64,000 nucleotides of DNA from Nymphaea colorata. Lineage: Eukaryota > Streptophyta > Magnoliopsida > Nymphaeales > Nymphaeaceae. The position numbers and the translations under genes are program-made. Below, one piece after another: positions 11,562 to 23,723 of the stretch. The notes under the pieces were generated by a model. That model saw only the letters and a list, made by a program, of their open reading frames with translations, was not told the DNA's origin and ran no database searches. The DNA lies in assembly GCF_008831285.2 (NCBI RefSeq), contig NC_045145.1:12462802-12526801 (forward strand), given 5' to 3'. The stretch's first letter is position 1. Each line of letters opens with the position of its first letter.

Positions 11562-13775
11562 CTACCCAGCTTGGATGAGGACCACAGTCCTTGGCAAGGA
11601 CCTTAGTAAAGACTTTTGGCATATGGGAGGTCCTTGGTCACCCGTGTAGGCATTCGTCATGAACCCAATCTCCTGACGTCCTCTATCATGGGCTTGCCAA
11701 AGTCGGCCCCCAGTTTTCTCATCGAACTTCTCAACAGGTAACAGTTTTTGGTCCTTGTTGTTAGCAATAGCACACCATGCTTCCGCTGCTCTCTTAGCCT
11801 TCACCTCGAGCATATAATATGACTGTATAGGGTCTGTCATAATAGTCTTGGACTGTTCTGCAATTTTCTGCATTTGAACCTCTTTCAGTTGTGATTCCTT
11901 CTTTCCCATCGAAGAACTACTGCCCATCTGGTCTGACCCTTCTCTCGGACCTTGTGCTGCTATGGTCTTTGCAGACTTTGTGTCAATAGCCATTAAGACA
12001 ACTTGTCCTTCGCTATTCTCCTTATGGAACATAATGGTCTTGGTGGCGAAGTCCCATTGGATTTTTCCCAACGTTCTGAACCATTGCATTCCAAAACTAC
12101 ATCTACTCCATGGATAGGCAGAATATATAAGTCCATCGTAAATGGTACATTTTGAATATGAAGCAGCCTATCCTTGCATGTGTGATGTGTTCCATCACTG
12201 GTTTGGACATCAAAAGAATATATCACTTCACTTTTACCACCTATCAATTGAGCTGTCCCTGGACTTATGAAATTAGTAGCTGATCCCGTGTCTAGGAGAG
12301 CTAATACTTTATGGTTACTGATGTATCCAACAACCTTCAAGCGATCTGGATGTCTTATATTAGCTATCGTGTGACATAGCACCTGGCTGTCATCATGAGA
12401 TTCATAGTTCGGCCTTTCTTCCTGGCTGTCTTGCTCTCTAGCTGATTGCTCAACTTTATACTCTTCATCTTCGTCATCTATGACTATGAACAACTTGATC
12501 TCTTTGCACTTATGTCCACGAAACCACTTGTCATCACAATGATAACACAACCCCTTTGCCATTCTCTCATCCCTCTCTTGTGGGTAATGTATTGTTTCTT
12601 AGGGCTGCTAGAGGTTGGTTGTGGTAACTCCTTCTTCTTTGGTAACATTTCTGGATCCGGCGGTCTGGTCCGATGTGGGTCAAACCTTTTGCCTTGCTCT
12701 TGGAGAGCCCATTTCCGTTCCATTTTCTCTTCTTTGTGTCGGGAAACTTTCATGCATATCTTTAAGTCATGAGATTCTTTGGAAAGCACAGCCAACTGAA
12801 TATCAGGCTGCAATCCCCCAATGAAAGCACCTACTAATGCTGCTACATCCCAACCTCGTACTTTGTAAGATAAACGTTCAAACTTGTGTTGATAGTCCAA
12901 CACCGTCCCGGTTTGAGTGAGATTCTTTAACTGCACATTGAAATCTGTAATTCTGGAATCTTCAAACCTACTGATCAGCTCATTCTTGAACTACTCCCAA
13001 GTTTGATTTTGCTATCGGTAGCTAATCCACTGAAACCACTTCAAGGATTCCCCTTCGAAGTACATCATCGCGTAGGTAGTTTTTTTATCATTTGGAATGC
13101 CATGACACTGAAAATATCTTTGAGCTTTGAAAACCCATTCATGAGTTTGCTGTCCACTAAATCTTAGAAATTCCATCTTAAGTGCTGGCACTCTTGCTTC
13201 AACCCGATTTCGGTTTTGTCGCCCTTGACGCCCTACCGGCTGTCTCCTATCATCAATCGGTCGATTAGCTTCCTCATGATCCTCCCAAACCGGTCTTTGA
13301 TGATCATGGACTGGTGGTGGTGGGCGTTCCTCTTGTGAACCCTAAGATGAGGTTGATCAGTCCCCTCACGCCTATCTCCCACATTTGTCACTCCCTTAGA
13401 CCGATTTATGAGTTTTTCTAATTCTTCAAGTATGTTAATAGCGATCGGCCCTTCATGATTATTTTGTCATTCATAAGACGTGCTAGGCGTATTAGACCTG
13501 GTTTTGCCATGATTCTCATGGTTTATAACACTTTGCATAGTCTTTTCAACCTGCTCCATGTGTTGGTTGAGTTGATGGTTTGAAGTAGTAACCATGGTAA
13601 CCAATTGCATCATATGGTCCAGCTTGCTGTCTATTCCAGTCATCTTGCTATCTATCCCATTCATCTTGCTCTCCATCTGAGCTATCTTCTCATCTCTGAA
13701 ATCCAACTCCGCCACAACTTCATCATCGTCTTGAGGAATCACCTCGGCTTCCAGCTGCTCGCCTTTTCTCACCAT
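11562..13775 (-). pseudogene. gag-pr: Ty3/gypsy gag-protease pseudogene
   Basis: The minus-strand frame starts 28 bases beyond the primer-binding site. The gag N-terminus (13775-13467) has a coiled-coil-like stretch with repeated MNGIDSK/MTGIDSK units and ends at a premature stop. The gag core follows, with at least two more stops near 12990-13020 and the conserved LTQTGTVLDYQHKFERL and IGGLQPDIQLAV motifs (12936-12700). A zinc knuckle CYHCDDKWFRGHKC (12545-12504) leads into a retropepsin-like aspartic protease with ALLDTGSATNFIS and GVDVVL. Frameshifts occur near 12563 and 12089. The last part (12089-11562) starts MQWFRTLGKIQWDF, the usual protease end, then continues about 140 residues into a lysine-rich region I do not recognise. 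Knuckle and protease resemble chromovirus-type plant gypsy elements. Confidence 0.85.
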
Positions 13776-13802
13776 ATTTGCTTTGTCGAAGACTCCAAAA
13801 CA

Positions 13803-13814
13803 GCTCTGTTACCA
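13803..13814 (-). other. Primer-binding site, initiator-Met tRNA type
   Basis: On the minus strand this reads TGGTAACAGAGC. It differs by one base from the TGGTATCAGAGC primer-binding site that is standard in plant LTR retrotransposons and is complementary to initiator methionine tRNA. It lies two bases beyond the LTR edge and 28 bases before the gag start, which fixes the strand and the boundaries of the element. Confidence 0.9.
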
Positions 13815-13816
13815 CT

Positions 13817-16436
13817 TGATGTGACCTGCCCTTGTAGCTGCTCAAAAGAGACCAAGTTGCAGTCGCTTCCCAAGATCTATTGGGGCTAACACGTCGAGGA
13901 AGGTTAAAAGAATAGGTATTACAAGATTTCGTTCCCAAGTCGGACACAACCCTAACTGAATATATCTCTTAGGACAGATATACAAGTAGTGGTTCCCTCC
14001 CAAGTTTCAACCTACTACAAATCAAGAATGGGAATGTGAGGCTTTACAAGCGTCAACGATACAAGAAGATCTCTCCCTCAATCTACAATCACATCATCCA
14101 TGCCAAACCATACATTCAATCCCTAGGTCGAGCATTCCACACCCTTCGCCCTAGGACAGTTCGACAGCTTGGGAATGTGTCCTCAGCTAGGTGAGCTTTG
14201 GAGGATTCTTGAATGGCTGCAAACCCGAAGGTTGGCTGGAAATCAAATGCACCCACCCACACAGCTATAGGGGATTTTGGATGTACCATGCTGGATCTAG
14301 TCCAGCACTCACCGAGGAAGAAGGCCAAGTATATCCTCGGTATTCACCAATACTCCACATCTCAATCGGCTACAAGTCCTTCGATGGTGGTCAATCTCCA
14401 ATGCGCAGGCGCCTAGTGTTTAAGACAACACCAGCTGTTTACTGTTCTTGTAAGAAACAGCTGAACAGAAAGTAATGGAGGAGGTGCGTCACCCAACAAG
14501 CAAGAAACACCAATTGTGTGATGTAGATTGGGGGAAGCTACCTTCAGATTGGCGCTAAAGATCGCCCTTCCCCTTCAAATGGATGGAAGATTGGAATGAA
14601 GTCCACCACTGGCCTCCTACGCTTGTGATATGCGCTTCCAGAAAACAGGATCAATCACTGTATGCAATCAGAATTCTCAGATGAATGAAGGAGTGGATAT
14701 CCTCAACCAAAGATGAGATCAACCCCTACTATCTGTAATCAAATTCGGGGGTGCTGGCGTCGAATGGGCGACGATGCATGCCTCCTCAAGACAGCTCCTT
14801 GCTACAAGATCGAGCTCCAACAGGTTCTGCTTCTCGCCTAATTCAACAGCTTGCTGCCACAACTATCAGTAGAGAGTATGGTCCTGTGAAGGAATCAAGA
14901 GCTCAAGCAGAAGATAATTCTACAGATCATCAAGCTCAAGTCATGGAGAATGCACCAGAGAATCGATTTCACCCAAGTCTATAACAGAATTTGGGGAAAC
15001 ATGTGAGAATCCCTCTCGCAGGCGTGGAACCAGCTCACAGACTAGCGTTCCTTCAAAAAATCATAACTCTGTGTATAGAGGTCTAAAAATCATGAAAGTT
15101 GATTTAGAGGAAGCCAAGGTCGGGAGGATTAAACGCTCCAAAAATCAGCCCCAAAGTCATTTCCAATAGGCGACACATTGAAGCTTGAAGTTGCACCTGG
15201 TTTTGCCTGAAATCTGCCTGTCACAGGACTCATGCAACTTCTGGAGCCAGTCAACAAATTCACCAAAATTCAATAGGAGTTTGGATTGAGCTCAAATTTG
15301 GACTAGTGGTAGCCCAGATTCTCATGTAAAAATGGATAAAAATTCAGCTTCAACTAAGCTTCCAAAAGGTGAGTCGTTGAGGATTGAAATCAGCATAGTT
15401 TCTAGTGTCACTCAGAACTGTGCCGCCTAATTCCGCGATCCACCGTCATGATTGCAATCAACTCCGACGAACTATCAAAAACAGCTCATATTCTTCCCAA
15501 ACTTGACCAGAATGATCCCCCAAGAGTTATGAAGACGTCTGAGCCATTTCCCTGCTCAGATCAAGCTCCGATCACCGGAATTATGCTGATTTTCAGAGAT
15601 TACCATCGCTGTCTTCAGAATAGGAATTCAGCCTCTGTTTCTTCATCTTCGGTCAGTCGATTCCTCACTGTTTCACTCCGTAGCTGGTCACAAGGGATAC
15701 GCAACAATTAGACACAGATTGCGACAGTAAGAATTGATTGTTAAAAGAATTGAAATCGATCTAAGTCAGACATTAGGCGATCTGCCTAAAACAGGGATCG
15801 TTCTCGCCTGAACACGTCAGCATCCCAAATCCTTCGATCTCAGTCAGATCAGACTGATCTATTCTTCTTGTTAGATGAGTTGAATCAAATAGATCAGAAT
15901 GTCAGCATCCTCTCCACTTCTGATCATGTAAACAGGAAGTTCTCGCGGTAGAATATCCACGGAGAAGTATTTCTTATGGATTGAGAAGTTCCTCTGGCTG
16001 TCGACGTGCAGTTCAAGAATTCCTCGGATGAGCTACGATCTGCTGCGCAACCGAGTGATACTTCTTCTTATTCCAGCTTCTAAGTGCCTCAAGGATTGGA
16101 GAGCACTTGCACTGTGATCGGATCTAGTTTTGCACTATATTCGATGTCCACAGTTCTGGTAGCGTTCCTGGTTCAGCTCCTTTGGTTCTGTTGGCAATCT
16201 TCTTCTCCAGCAAAGTCTGCTTCGCTGGCCAAGCTTTTGGTGCCACACTTAAGCAGCTCAAACTCTCTCACGCGGGGGAGAAAAGGTCTCTTTTATTGAT
16301 TCAATTTCCAAAAGTTACAAGTTTTGGCAAAGTCTCCAGCTTATATGCCGCTGGACTGTCTCAGGTTTAACACGTTGTCTCGGACTGATACGAGTACAAG
16401 ACATGACTCAGTCAAATCCAAAACAAAACAAATACA
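13817..16436 (-). repeat. Ty3/gypsy-type LTR, copy B (5' LTR of the gag-bearing unit)
   Basis: About 2.6 kb, matching 8745-10770 along its length except for about 530 bases (14432-14964) missing from copy A. That extra block begins with an inverted pair CAGCTGTTT...AAACAGCTG that could form a hairpin. The minus-strand 3' end is set by the adjacent primer-binding site; the other edge is approximate. Divergence from copy A of about 10% (by eye) implies an old insertion. Confidence 0.75.
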
Positions 16437-17660
16437 ATGACTCGGTCTGGGCTTGAACCCAGCCGTGACGCGCTCAGGTTAGCCTGAGCTCTTGCCAACT
16501 TGACCCGGACGCACTCTTGGTTGCGCCCAGTCTTCCTTGGTCTCTTACAGCTGATGTAGTCTTTCTCCGCCCGAACCAGCAACCTCTGCTCTTCAGCCTT
16601 GTTGTGCTGACCACTGACCTGACCGAACCTAGTACCTTCCATGCTCTGCTCAGCTGAGTGAACCTTGCTTGAACCCATTGTATGCTTCTCGCTCTCGTCA
16701 CCGGCTGCAATCTGTAGGCCACAACTCTATTTTGTCTTCAGATTAACCTCACAATGGATATCGCTGCCCTCCGCAATCTCCCTGGCCGGCTTTCGCCTAA
16801 CGCCTTACGGTTCGATCTCCTCAAAGGTAAGGTTAACCTCACTAGCCTCTGGACTGCCTATCTCAATCGGCCCTTCAGTCTTGCACTCTACATTTAGCAC
16901 CTCGGCTTTGCTCGACATGGAATTAGCCTCACTTCACTCAAAACACCTTGGCCCTCCCTGTATCTTCTCTCGGTCAACCTCACAATGCCTTAAAGTCAAT
17001 AGCTTCAACTGATGCCGTGCTAGCCATCTCCCCGCTTCTGACCATGACTTTATAGCAGCTGGTATCCCGCCTACGTCCTCGGCAGCCTCCTCGGCCACAC
17101 TCGACTGTGTTCTAGGTAGGTGCACATCAAATCCACCCCCATTGAATGGAGCTTGTCCCCAACTCTCTTTTAACAGCCATCATGGTCTGTTGGAACTGCC
17201 TTAATACAGTTCACATCTCCACCCTCACCTACCCAGCTTGGATGAGGACCATAGTCCCTTGGCAAGGACCTTAGTAAAGACTTTTGGCATATGGGAGGTC
17301 CTTGGTCACCCCTGTAGGCATTCGTCATGAACCCAATTTCCTGACGTCCTCTATCATGGGCTTGCCAAAGTCGGCCCCCAGTTTTCTCATCGAACTTCTC
17401 AACAGTAACAGTTTTGGTCCTTGTTGTTAGCAATAGCACACCATGCTTCCGCTGCTCTCTTAGCCTTCACCTCGAGCATATAATATGACTGTATAGGGTC
17501 TGTCATAAAGTCTTGGACTGTTCTGCAATTTTCTGCATTTGAGCCTCTTTCAGTTGTGATTCCTTCTTTCCCATGGAAGAACTACTGCCCATCTGGTCTG
17601 ACCCTTCTCTCGGACCTTGTGCTGCTATGGTCTTTGCAGACTTTGTGTCAACAGCCGTTA
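16437..17660 (-). mobile_element. Duplicated internal tail of the gypsy element
   Basis: This repeats 10771-11985 at roughly 98-99% identity, in the same orientation and on the outer side of LTR B. It includes the end of the protease-linked frame (KFDEKTGGRLWQAHDRGRQE at about 17399-17340) and stops matching near 17655-17660. On the minus strand the order is therefore tail, LTR B, gag-protease, tail, LTR A: a tandem arrangement sharing one LTR, truncated on the right. Confidence 0.85.
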
Positions 17661-18300
17661 TAACAGTATTGAACTGCACGTTGACCTTCCGTTGATGGTT
17701 TCAGAGATCAATATACAAAAAAAAAATGGAGTCAGGCTCCAGTTCCAAATTATGGATTGCACAGGTATAGCAATCGTTGGGCTTTTGCACTCCTTAGCTT
17801 GGAATTCCAACTCATGTTCAACGATGATATACCTAGAACTGAAAAGGTAGGTGAGAAACTCCTAGAATTGGAGCGGGCATCTACCTGCTTTGTTGAGAAC
17901 CAAAATGTATTTGAAAAGGAAGCAGGTTGTCACTTCATGCTCCCTGCACATAACAAGATTGACATTGGGAATTCAGAAATTAATGTGCAGAGTCCTTTAT
18001 GTGGATCAGTTCAAGATAATATAGGAGGCTTGCTGGATTCCAAGCATGTGAAAGGAAGAAATATCCATGAAACTGAAAGCAACATGATCTTAAGCTCAAG
18101 AAATCTCTTGATGGTCAAAAACATGAATCATCTGGTTCATGCAAAAATGTAAGACAACGGTCTGCTTCTCTGAAGGACAATGAAGCAAGGGATTCAAGCA
18201 ACCTTCTGGACCTCATGCACGTGAACAGAGGCCTTCTATGTTGCAACAGGAAAATCCTTCCAGCTTTCATACTGGACTGGACTTTTCTAAAGAGGCAAAA
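17661..18300 (+). other. Open but unassigned segment ahead of B3 relic
   Basis: A plus-strand frame of about 130 codons (17757-18152) is acidic and serine-rich and contains TEKVGEKLLELERAS; it does not match a family I know. It lies directly upstream of the VAL-type B3 relic in the same orientation, so it may be decayed upstream exon sequence of that gene, but the sequence does not prove this. Confidence 0.3.
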
Positions 18301-19022
18301 AAATCAGGCCACCATGGCAAGGCATCGCACCGAAGGATGGCCAAGAAATCAGTCTATCCTTTCTGGATATTGGCCAAGGATCAGCAGCAGTCAGGAGCTT
18401 CAGAAAATATCAGGAGAGTATCCACTTCTACGTACTTTGAGAATTGTACCGTAAAGCATATTTGCTTGGCGTGATTGATTCACTCCAAAATTTGCACTTG
18501 ATTTGTTGATATTATAGTGAATCCAAGTCCTCCATGTGATCCTTGACCTTCCGTAAGCTCAAATTCTATTATCACCCCTTTATCTGAGAAAACATTGAGT
18601 GCTAGTGATGCAGGTGGATAGGGCACCTGGTGCTGCCAAAAAAGTACGTAGAGGTATGTTACTGAAATTTTTATTGTCGTCTTTTCTGAAACTAAGACCA
18701 TGTTAGACTTTTTCGTCCTCTTGTTTTGCCATTTACTAGAGCGTCTAACTTGTTTGGAGCTGCTTTCTTCCTTGGACTTCCTTCAATTAAATTTGGTTTT
18801 TGGTACACTCATATGCTTGATTCTTATGCAATTCTTAATCTTGAACAGACGTACTTCCCAGCATTTTGTCATCCTGAAGGACTGCCTCTTAGGATTCAGG
18901 ATGCAAATGGAAAGTATTGGGTGTTTCAATTTCGATTTTGGCCAAATAATAACAGTAGGATGTATGTGTTGGAAGGTGTAACATCATCATTCAGTCAAAG
19001 CAACAGCAAGCTGGTGACATAG
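18301..19022 (+). pseudogene. VAL-type B3 transcriptional repressor pseudogene fragment
   Basis: VAL proteins (VP1/ABI3-like; HSI2 in Arabidopsis) are nuclear B3-domain repressors that recruit Polycomb to seed-maturation genes. Three blocks match the linker and B3 domain. The first (about 18345-18415) reads GYWPRISSSQELQKISGE, like the family's RYWPRITDQELQQISG. The second (about 18553-18653) reads SNSIITPLSEKTLSASDAG then, after a frameshift, IGHLVLPKK, and ends at a GT donor (18654). The third (18849-19022), after an AG acceptor, carries [16 protein letters not shown] and [20 protein letters not shown], the DNA-contact core of the VAL B3 domain. Its last codons need a frameshift to give [10 protein letters not shown], and a GT follows at 19023. 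The zinc finger, B3 C-terminus, CW domain and EAR motif are absent nearby. The family is certain from the third block; the copy is broken. Confidence 0.85.
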
Positions 19023-22000
19023 GTAATGTGTGCAGCCTGGTCATTTTCTTCTTGCTTGTGCATGCAATGCTTGGCACACAAATAACTAAGAAGCCTCTCA
19101 ATCATCCTTGTGCGTCTCATTAAATTTGCACTTTCTGAAGTTGAGTTACCTTTTTTTGCATATAAATCAGCAAATGATTGTGATTTCTGTTCAAGTCCCC
19201 AAACTTCATGGATTGACAAAGCTTTCTACCAGACATAGCACCATTGTTTTTTAGTAGTATCCCATTTATATAAGGCAACTGGTGTTATGTTATTAGAGGT
19301 CATACTGGAATATAGTATTATGATCAGAATAGGTTCATAGCCCTATAACCATGTTATTTGGTCATAACTGTATAGGAGTTATGACCATATATATACTTAT
19401 ATTGTGGCTGTATAAGTAAATGTACCCTATTTAGTACATATTTAGTTGATTTTGATTCTTAGTTAGTTGAGTTTGGTTTCTAGCTAGACATATGTTGGAT
19501 AAGTTGGGATGATGTGGATGAGCAATAAGGAAACTAAGAGAGAACATGGGTAAGCACGTGATTTTTTTGGTTTCCCTTATGGACATAAATTCGAAGGGCA
19601 TCACACTTAATCCCTCTCCTCACTCATGGGTCCTATTTCTCATTGCTGTTTAGGTAGTAGTTTTTTTGAAATGTAATTTAGATTTTATATGATTTGATTT
19701 TTTTCATTTACATAACCTTATACTAGCTAACTATTTTGTAGTCTGCTACGTTTAGTTTTTAAAATGTGGATATGCTGAGAAGGCCCTATGTGTTTCCGGC
19801 ACATAGCCATCTAACCATTCATCTTAACAATCTGACCATTCATCTTAACAATCCCCCATCTACAGCATGCGGTAGATTTCCTTCCATTTATCCATCCTTC
19901 TTGTTTGCTCTTCTTAGCTGGTGTAAAGAATTTTCAAGTGTCAAAAGTGAGAGTAAGAGAAGGTGTTCCATCTTCAAGCATCATCGAGCACACTGTCCAC
20001 CATGCTGCTGGGTCCTCCATTGAACTTTCTCTTTACAGGTTGGGACTTGGTTCCATTTGGAATCGTGTTAAGGTCAGGTCTTATTGGTGAGTGTCAAACA
20101 GGTTTAGAGTCTTTAGCTTTGAGACCTAGCTTCAGTATGTATCTTTTTTATGTTCCATGTGATTCCAGCCTATGGCCGTGCTCAGTTTAGAGTTAGTTTC
20201 ATGTAGTGCATCAGTTAACTAGAGTCCTCATCATGTGAGACTATTGTCGAAAGGTCACATTGTTCAGACTTTCTTCTTGTGGTGCTTGACTGGCCTTCTT
20301 TAGGTGCATATTTTATTTGTAGTCTAATCCAGGGGGGACGTGGGTAGTTTTCTGATTTCATGCTTGTTTGGATCTTAGTTAAAGTGGTTGTGTCTGATTG
20401 TTAAGTGTTGTGTTTTCTTCATTGAGCTTGTGATTTTCAATATGTATGTTAGTTGCGCATGGCCATGGTTACACCGATTTATATTTTAGAATGCATATGA
20501 ATATTGGAGCTGTTATGCCTTGGTATTTACTTTGTGTGTTTGTTTCATCTTCAAGCTTTGAATAGCTTTCTCTCTTGAGTATAGGAAATTGAATTTTTTT
20601 TTAGCCTCCTGTTTTATTGTTATGGTTGCAGTAGAACATGGAGGCCATAGGATGTCTGTGATTTTCTGGTTCTGCAGCATTGATCCAATGGTACCAGTTG
20701 AAGGGTTGTGAAGGGACTAGGAGTTTATCAACTCTATGCATTGTACCAGACATTTTTGAATAATGACTTTGTTGCTTTTAGGATTTGTGGATTAATTAAA
20801 ACTTTAATAAATGCATTGAGTTTGTATAATTAAACTTGTTTAGGTTGAGCTCATTTTGATGCACATGTACAGGTTCATCTCTTTTTTTTATTTTTTTATG
20901 CAGATGTTGAATTTGCATCCTCATATTTCTGCATGATTTGACATACTTAAAAATTCAATTATTCAACTGCTGTTTGTAGGACTTCAGTATTGTGCAAGGA
21001 GCAAAGTTGATGTGCTGGTTTCACTTGCCGCATGGAATGACGATGCTATTTCTAGGTCTTTTGAAAGTGTTGGTATTGGTTGACTTGCCATTTGTGCATC
21101 ATTGTGGTTACTGGAATTTTATTTCAACTAGCCCAAAACCTATGATTCTATGGAGTACATTCGAAGAATAATTGTGAAACTACCAGTTGTCTTTTTCTCT
21201 CAATGCAAATCAGTGGCAGACTTAGAAAGTTAGCCGAGGCCTCTGTCTTGTAATCTAGTGAATATAAATGTCTTGCACGTAATTTCCTGAAACACAGATA
21301 ACAATTGCATACTACACAAGAATAAGTTATTTAATGGAACAATATATTTTATGTCTTATTAAGGCTTTTTTAATATGATAGAAAGGTGATGTCACTTAAC
21401 GGGCCTTCTTTTTGGAGTTTGCCCAATAAAGTTGACTTGAGATCTTTATATCTGTGTAGAAGCTAAATCACACTACAAGTTGAAATTGCTGCCGAAATGG
21501 ATTTTCAATGAGAAGATGGGTGTTCTAAAATTTGTCTATATCAAACTTTATGCGCACCTGTACAAAGGAAACGGCAATTGTTATACTCTCTTATAATTGA
21601 TATTGATTAAGAAAACATTTTTCCTTTTTTAATATGGAAAATTTTGAAATGAGAAACTGCATGTGGGGCCTTTGCACATCCCAAGCCATGGGTGGGTTTG
21701 ATGTCAACTAATTTATGTGACATTATTTATACTTCTTGCTCGTTTGCCTATCCACCAAAAGTGGGAGTGGTCATTGTTTCTCTAAGCTTTACTAGTGTCA
21801 TGTTCAACTTATCTTTCTATTGCTCTCATTCATATGTGACTAAACTATAAGTTTACAATACCTACACTTTCTGAGTTTCGCAAGGTGACGCCCTGTTCAT
21901 AAATCCTGCAACCTGTTCAGGTACTAAGGTCTTGGATTGTGAATGCATGGCAGGTGTTTGAGAGAGAGAGAGAGAGAGCGATTTCTAAATCTTCGTAAAT

Positions 22001-23162
22001 GTTGTGTTCGAAGTTTAATTCTAACTGGAACAGGGTAATCTTGCATAGCCAAGAAGAACGAGGTAATTCTACATCATGCAGGCAATGCTCTAAGACCTTG
22101 TTGTCTTTGAACGAGGTATTAAAATATTTGTGACAAATAGTATTTTGAATATGCTTTGCTTTTTTTACTTGTTTTTTTCTGTTGATTAAGGACACAAACT
22201 TTATATTTGCATTGTTAAAATTTGTTTGTAATGCCAGGACAAAGTTAACTTCTGATGTTCTTCATTTTATGTTTCTTCGTGCATTGGTGAACATTGACCA
22301 TGTGAAATCAACTTACCCAAATCACTAGCCCACCGTTTGCATTAGTTCTTGTAGTGCATTTTCAAGTAGTCCTCCTTGGAATGCTGGACTATGACCCCAT
22401 ATGCTTATTTTGCAGCCTTTGGCATTCATTTTCTTTCTATTTAGCCCACCATTTTCTTGACCTAACATGCAACTTTTGCAGAACTTGGCAAACTCGACCT
22501 CCGAACTGGCTCCTTCACTTTGAGACAAATTAAAGTAGCCACATTGAACTTCGATGCTGTTGACATGTGGAACTTTTCTGTATAAAATCTCTAGGGTAGT
22601 TAGTTTGTCATTGCTGTGTATGGTGCAATGTTTAGATATAACTATTCCTTATTTCTGTGTATTGACTAAGTTTTCATTCCTAGTGATACAAGAAGTATGT
22701 AGGTGAAACCAAGTAAATAGGCTACTGAGTGAGGCCTAGTTTGTGGATGTACCTACGTTTCTTTGAGAAGCCTTCCTTCAGTTAATTATGATTTTCAGTC
22801 AACCAAACCCCCTCCCACTAAAAACTGTTTTTTAGAGGGTCAAGTTGTTTTTAGATGTATATTGTATAATTCCCATTTTAACCATATGTAGATAACAAAC
22901 CAAAAAGAAAATCTTGAAAATTAGTGTTATCTTCTCAGCTGTTTTATTACTTTTTTTCTACTTATATTTTATATTTGACAATGCTTTCCTGAAAAATCTT
23001 GAAAATTGCATGTATATACTGATGTATGTGACTCCATGCTCTTGCAAACCTATAAGTAGCAGCTCTTTCATGAGTTTGCTGAACATTTAGACAGAATTGT
23101 GACAAAGATAGGTTGTTCACTTATTTTCACCTGCTATGCCTGTGCATCTCATTGCAATGTAG
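19023..23162. other. Long non-coding stretch between B3 relic and inverted repeat
   Basis: AT-rich (T-rich on the plus strand) sequence without a family-like reading frame. It has the character of plant intron or intergenic DNA. Small items seen are a short direct repeat (CCATTCATCTTAACAATC twice, about 19816 and 19836), an AG run at about 21961-21978, and a CAGTGGCAGACTTAGAAA word at 21212 resembling one end of the element at 43435. I could not find the missing C-terminal exon of the B3 domain here. Confidence 0.4.
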
Positions 23163-23205
23163 CTTCTTTGCTAACTCTTCTTTCTTTTCCTCGCATATTG
23201 TGCAG

Positions 23206-23246
23206 TACCTGAACACTATAAGCTGGCTGCTGAGGCAAAGTTCCCA
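23206..23246 (+). other. Exon-like 41 bp segment, left arm
   Basis: Flanked by TTGTGCAG and GTAATT, a good acceptor and donor. One frame reads PEHYKLAAEAKFP. The right-arm copy at 42615-42655 keeps the same length, the same splice dinucleotides and the peptide PEHYKLVAEAKFP. It is probably a captured exon of a host gene that I cannot name. Confidence 0.45.
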
Positions 23247-23284
23247 GTAATTTTATATCTCAGTCCACATTCAAATTCATTTGT

Positions 23285-23678
23285 TGATATGTACAGTATA
23301 CTATAAAATATATACTACATACATGTATTGTATATTTGTTAACGTATGTGTATTAACATATCACATACTATATAAGTATACACATATCACATATATAATA
23401 AATATATGTATTATATTCCACATATATGTATATACCACTATATTATAGTATAATATAGTACGTATGTACATACATATATAGTTTCAAATGTTATACATAT
23501 TATGCATATACATACATATATATGTAATATGTTTATATATATGATTATATATATATATGTGTATATATATATATATATATGATGTAATACACTAATATGA
23601 TTACACTTGTATATATCCATAGTAGTAACTATGTTATATAGTATGCATCTATGTCACATTGGTGCGGGTGTGGCTAGA

Positions 23679-23723
<45 letters not shown>

